From: an uncultured Eubacteriales bacterium
GTDB taxonomy: Bacteria > Bacillota > Clostridia > Christensenellales > Aristaeellaceae
NCBI GenBank assembly: GCA_900553315.1
Contig: USCW01000010.1
Location: 1-22,983, forward strand
DNA length: 22,983 bases
Direction: 5' to 3'
Shown: positions 21,832-22,983 of the stretch, piece after piece
Layout of the letters: every line of letters begins with the position of its first letter
How positions within the stretch are numbered: position 1 is the first letter of the stretch
Notes under the pieces: generated by a model
Seen by the model: the letters and a program-made list of their open reading frames with translations, nothing else
Database searches by the model: none
What the model was told of the DNA's origin: nothing
Translations under genes and position numbers: made by a program

Positions 21832-22939
21832 TCTACATTGGTATGCCACCGCTGCTTTTGGTCTGGAGGGCATTGTATCCGCTGAATTAAAACGTCTGGG
21901 GATGCGCGACGTGCAGGCTGAGAGCGGCGGCGCACGCTTCACCGGCTCCCCCGCCGACGCTTTTCGCGCCTGTCTGTGGCTTCGCAGCGCGGATCGTGTG
22001 CTGCTGATTCTTGCGGAACGCGAAGCGCGAACCTTCGAGGAGCTTTTTCAGCTGGTGAAATCCATTGCGTGGGAAGAGCTGCTTCCCCGGGATGCACGTT
22101 TCCCGGTGACAGGAAAGTGCGCTCGCAGTCAGTTGATGAGCGTCCGCGACTGTCAAGCCATCACAAAAAAGGCCATTGTGGAGCGTCTGCGTCATGCATG
22201 GCGTGTGGACTGGCTGCCGGAGACAGGCGTGACCTATCCGCTGGACGTGAGTCTGCACGGCGATGTTGCGCGAATCACGCTGGACGCTTGCGGCGAGGCG
22301 CTGAACCGCCGTGGCTACCGCACATGGAACGGCGAGGCACCCCTGCGTGAGACGTTGGCAGCCTCCCTATTGGAGATTTCCCCGTGGCGGCCCGGCCTTG
22401 CGCTGCACGACCCCTGCTGCGGCACGGGCACGCTATTGATTGAAGCGGCCTTCAAGCAAGCGCGACGTGCGCCGGGCTTATTCCGCCCCTTCGCCATGGA
22501 GCAGTTTTCCATTTTCTCGCAAGAGGAAGCAGACACGCTTCGCGCCGAGGCGAAGGCGCAATACGATCCGGAGCGCATTCACGATCTAAGCGGTTCCGAT
22601 ATTGCCGCAGAGCCTTTGACGCTGGCAAAGCGGCACATTGTGCAGGCACAGTTAGGCGGTCGGATCATGGTCACACAGCAGCCGCTTGAAACGTTACAGC
22701 TGACAGGCGCTTCCGGTGTATTCATTGCAAACCCGCCCTACGGCGAGCGTCTAAGCGACCGCAAGACCTGCGAAAAGCTCTATGCGGAGCTGCACCGTCT
22801 GAAAGACCGTCACCCCGGCTGGGCGCTCTGCGCAATTTCCAGCCATCCCGTTTTTGAGCGCTGCTACGGCCGCAAAGCCGACAAAGTTCGTCGTCTCTAC
22901 AACGGTCGCCTAGAATGCAATTTCTATATTTATCGGTAA
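21818..22939 (+). CDS. THUMP-domain 23S rRNA guanine-N2 methyltransferase, RlmL/YpsC type
   Basis: The 373-residue protein has an N-terminal ferredoxin-like and THUMP RNA-binding region (~1-160, opening WYATAAFGLEGIVSAELKRL) and a Rossmann-fold methyltransferase domain (~160-373). The SAM site motif is DPCCGTGTLLIEA (198-210). The catalytic motif is ANPPYGERL (304-312), in which NPPY marks guanine-N2 transfer. Sequence and length match the single-domain RlmL relatives of Firmicutes (YpsC), which modify 23S rRNA G2445; the exact base is inferred. ATG 21818 has AAAGGAG 6-7 bases upstream and lies within the last codons of mutY. The gene ends 8 bases before a GC-rich hairpin. Confidence 0.94.
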   Translation: MRLNDLHWYATAAFGLEGIVSAELKRLGMRDVQAESGGARFTGSPADAFRACLWLRSADRVLLILAEREARTFEELFQLVKSIAWEELLPRDARFPVTGKCARSQLMSVRDCQAITKKAIVERLRHAWRVDWLPETGVTYPLDVSLHGDVARITLDACGEALNRRGYRTWNGEAPLRETLAASLLEISPWRPGLALHDPCCGTGTLLIEAAFKQARRAPGLFRPFAMEQFSIFSQEEADTLRAEAKAQYDPERIHDLSGSDIAAEPLTLAKRHIVQAQLGGRIMVTQQPLETLQLTGASGVFIANPPYGERLSDRKTCEKLYAELHRLKDRHPGWALCAISSHPVFERCYGRKADKVRRLYNGRLECNFYIYR

Positions 22940-22947
22940 GGTACTCC

Positions 22948-22983
22948 GGGGGAGGCGGCCTTTCTGCGAAAGGCCCCTCCCCC
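22948..22983. terminator. GC-rich hairpin at the window edge, terminator or dispersed repeat
   Basis: Two arms pair along 16 bases: 22948-22955 with 22976-22983, and 22957-22964 with 22968-22975, with a single bulged C at 22956. The loop is TGC. It starts 8 bases after the methyltransferase stop codon, so a terminator role fits, but any T-run would lie beyond the window. The style resembles the C-rich tract at 12-46. Confidence 0.65.

Noticed and set aside
1..22983. CRISPR array, tRNA, rRNA, riboswitch or phage genes
   Set aside because: I scanned by eye for regularly spaced repeats, tRNA arms and common riboswitch cores and saw none. Weakly conserved RNAs could be missed without a covariance search.

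Overview
The window looks like a chromosomal segment of an endospore-forming, Gram-positive member of the Clostridia, probably from the gut. Its bases are moderately GC-rich. Support comes from a spoIIE-type sporulation phosphatase, a perfect CIRCE operator before groES-groEL, strong AGGAGG ribosome binding sites, YesM/YesN-type sugar two-component genes, and a bile-salt-hydrolase-like Ntn hydrolase. The species cannot be named from sequence alone.

Layout. 1-623 is a graveyard of insertion sequences: an IS5-type transposase start on the minus strand and a frameshifted IS3-type OrfB end on the plus strand. 638-3425 is a sensor kinase and AraC-type response regulator pair with its own promoter. 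3551-3830 holds a decapitated PfkB-type sugar kinase start, a 26-bp-arm palindrome, and a decayed IS3-type OrfA start whose terminal 14-mer repeats the one at 611-624. 3861-8125 (minus) is a convergent operon of a PhnP-like metallo-beta-lactamase-fold hydrolase, two LplB/LplC-type permeases and a solute-binding protein. The adjacent two-component pair is the obvious candidate regulator.

8427-9581 is a secreted PIG-L-type deacetylase. 9639-12675 (minus) carries spoIIE and a histidine-phosphatase gene. 12883-13857 is the choloylglycine-hydrolase-family gene, followed by a 5'-truncated ACT-domain pseudogene. 14291-15624 (minus) is a two-gene unit of a membrane-anchored flavodoxin-like protein and a small anchored beta-rich protein. 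Its promoter has a palindromic operator inside the spacer, and I consider it the most novel item here. 15783-18310 (minus) is an apparent operon of a YitT-family protein, a DMT/YdcZ-type transporter and a TrmH-family rRNA methyltransferase. 18505-20474 (minus) is groES-groEL. 20767-22939 (plus) is mutY overlapping an RlmL/YpsC-type rRNA methyltransferase, ending in a GC-rich hairpin at the window edge.

I see no tRNA, rRNA, CRISPR array or phage genes. Most of the window is ordinary chromosome. The unusual material is in the IS-scarred edges of the two-component locus, the membrane-flavodoxin unit, and a few regulatory palindromes.
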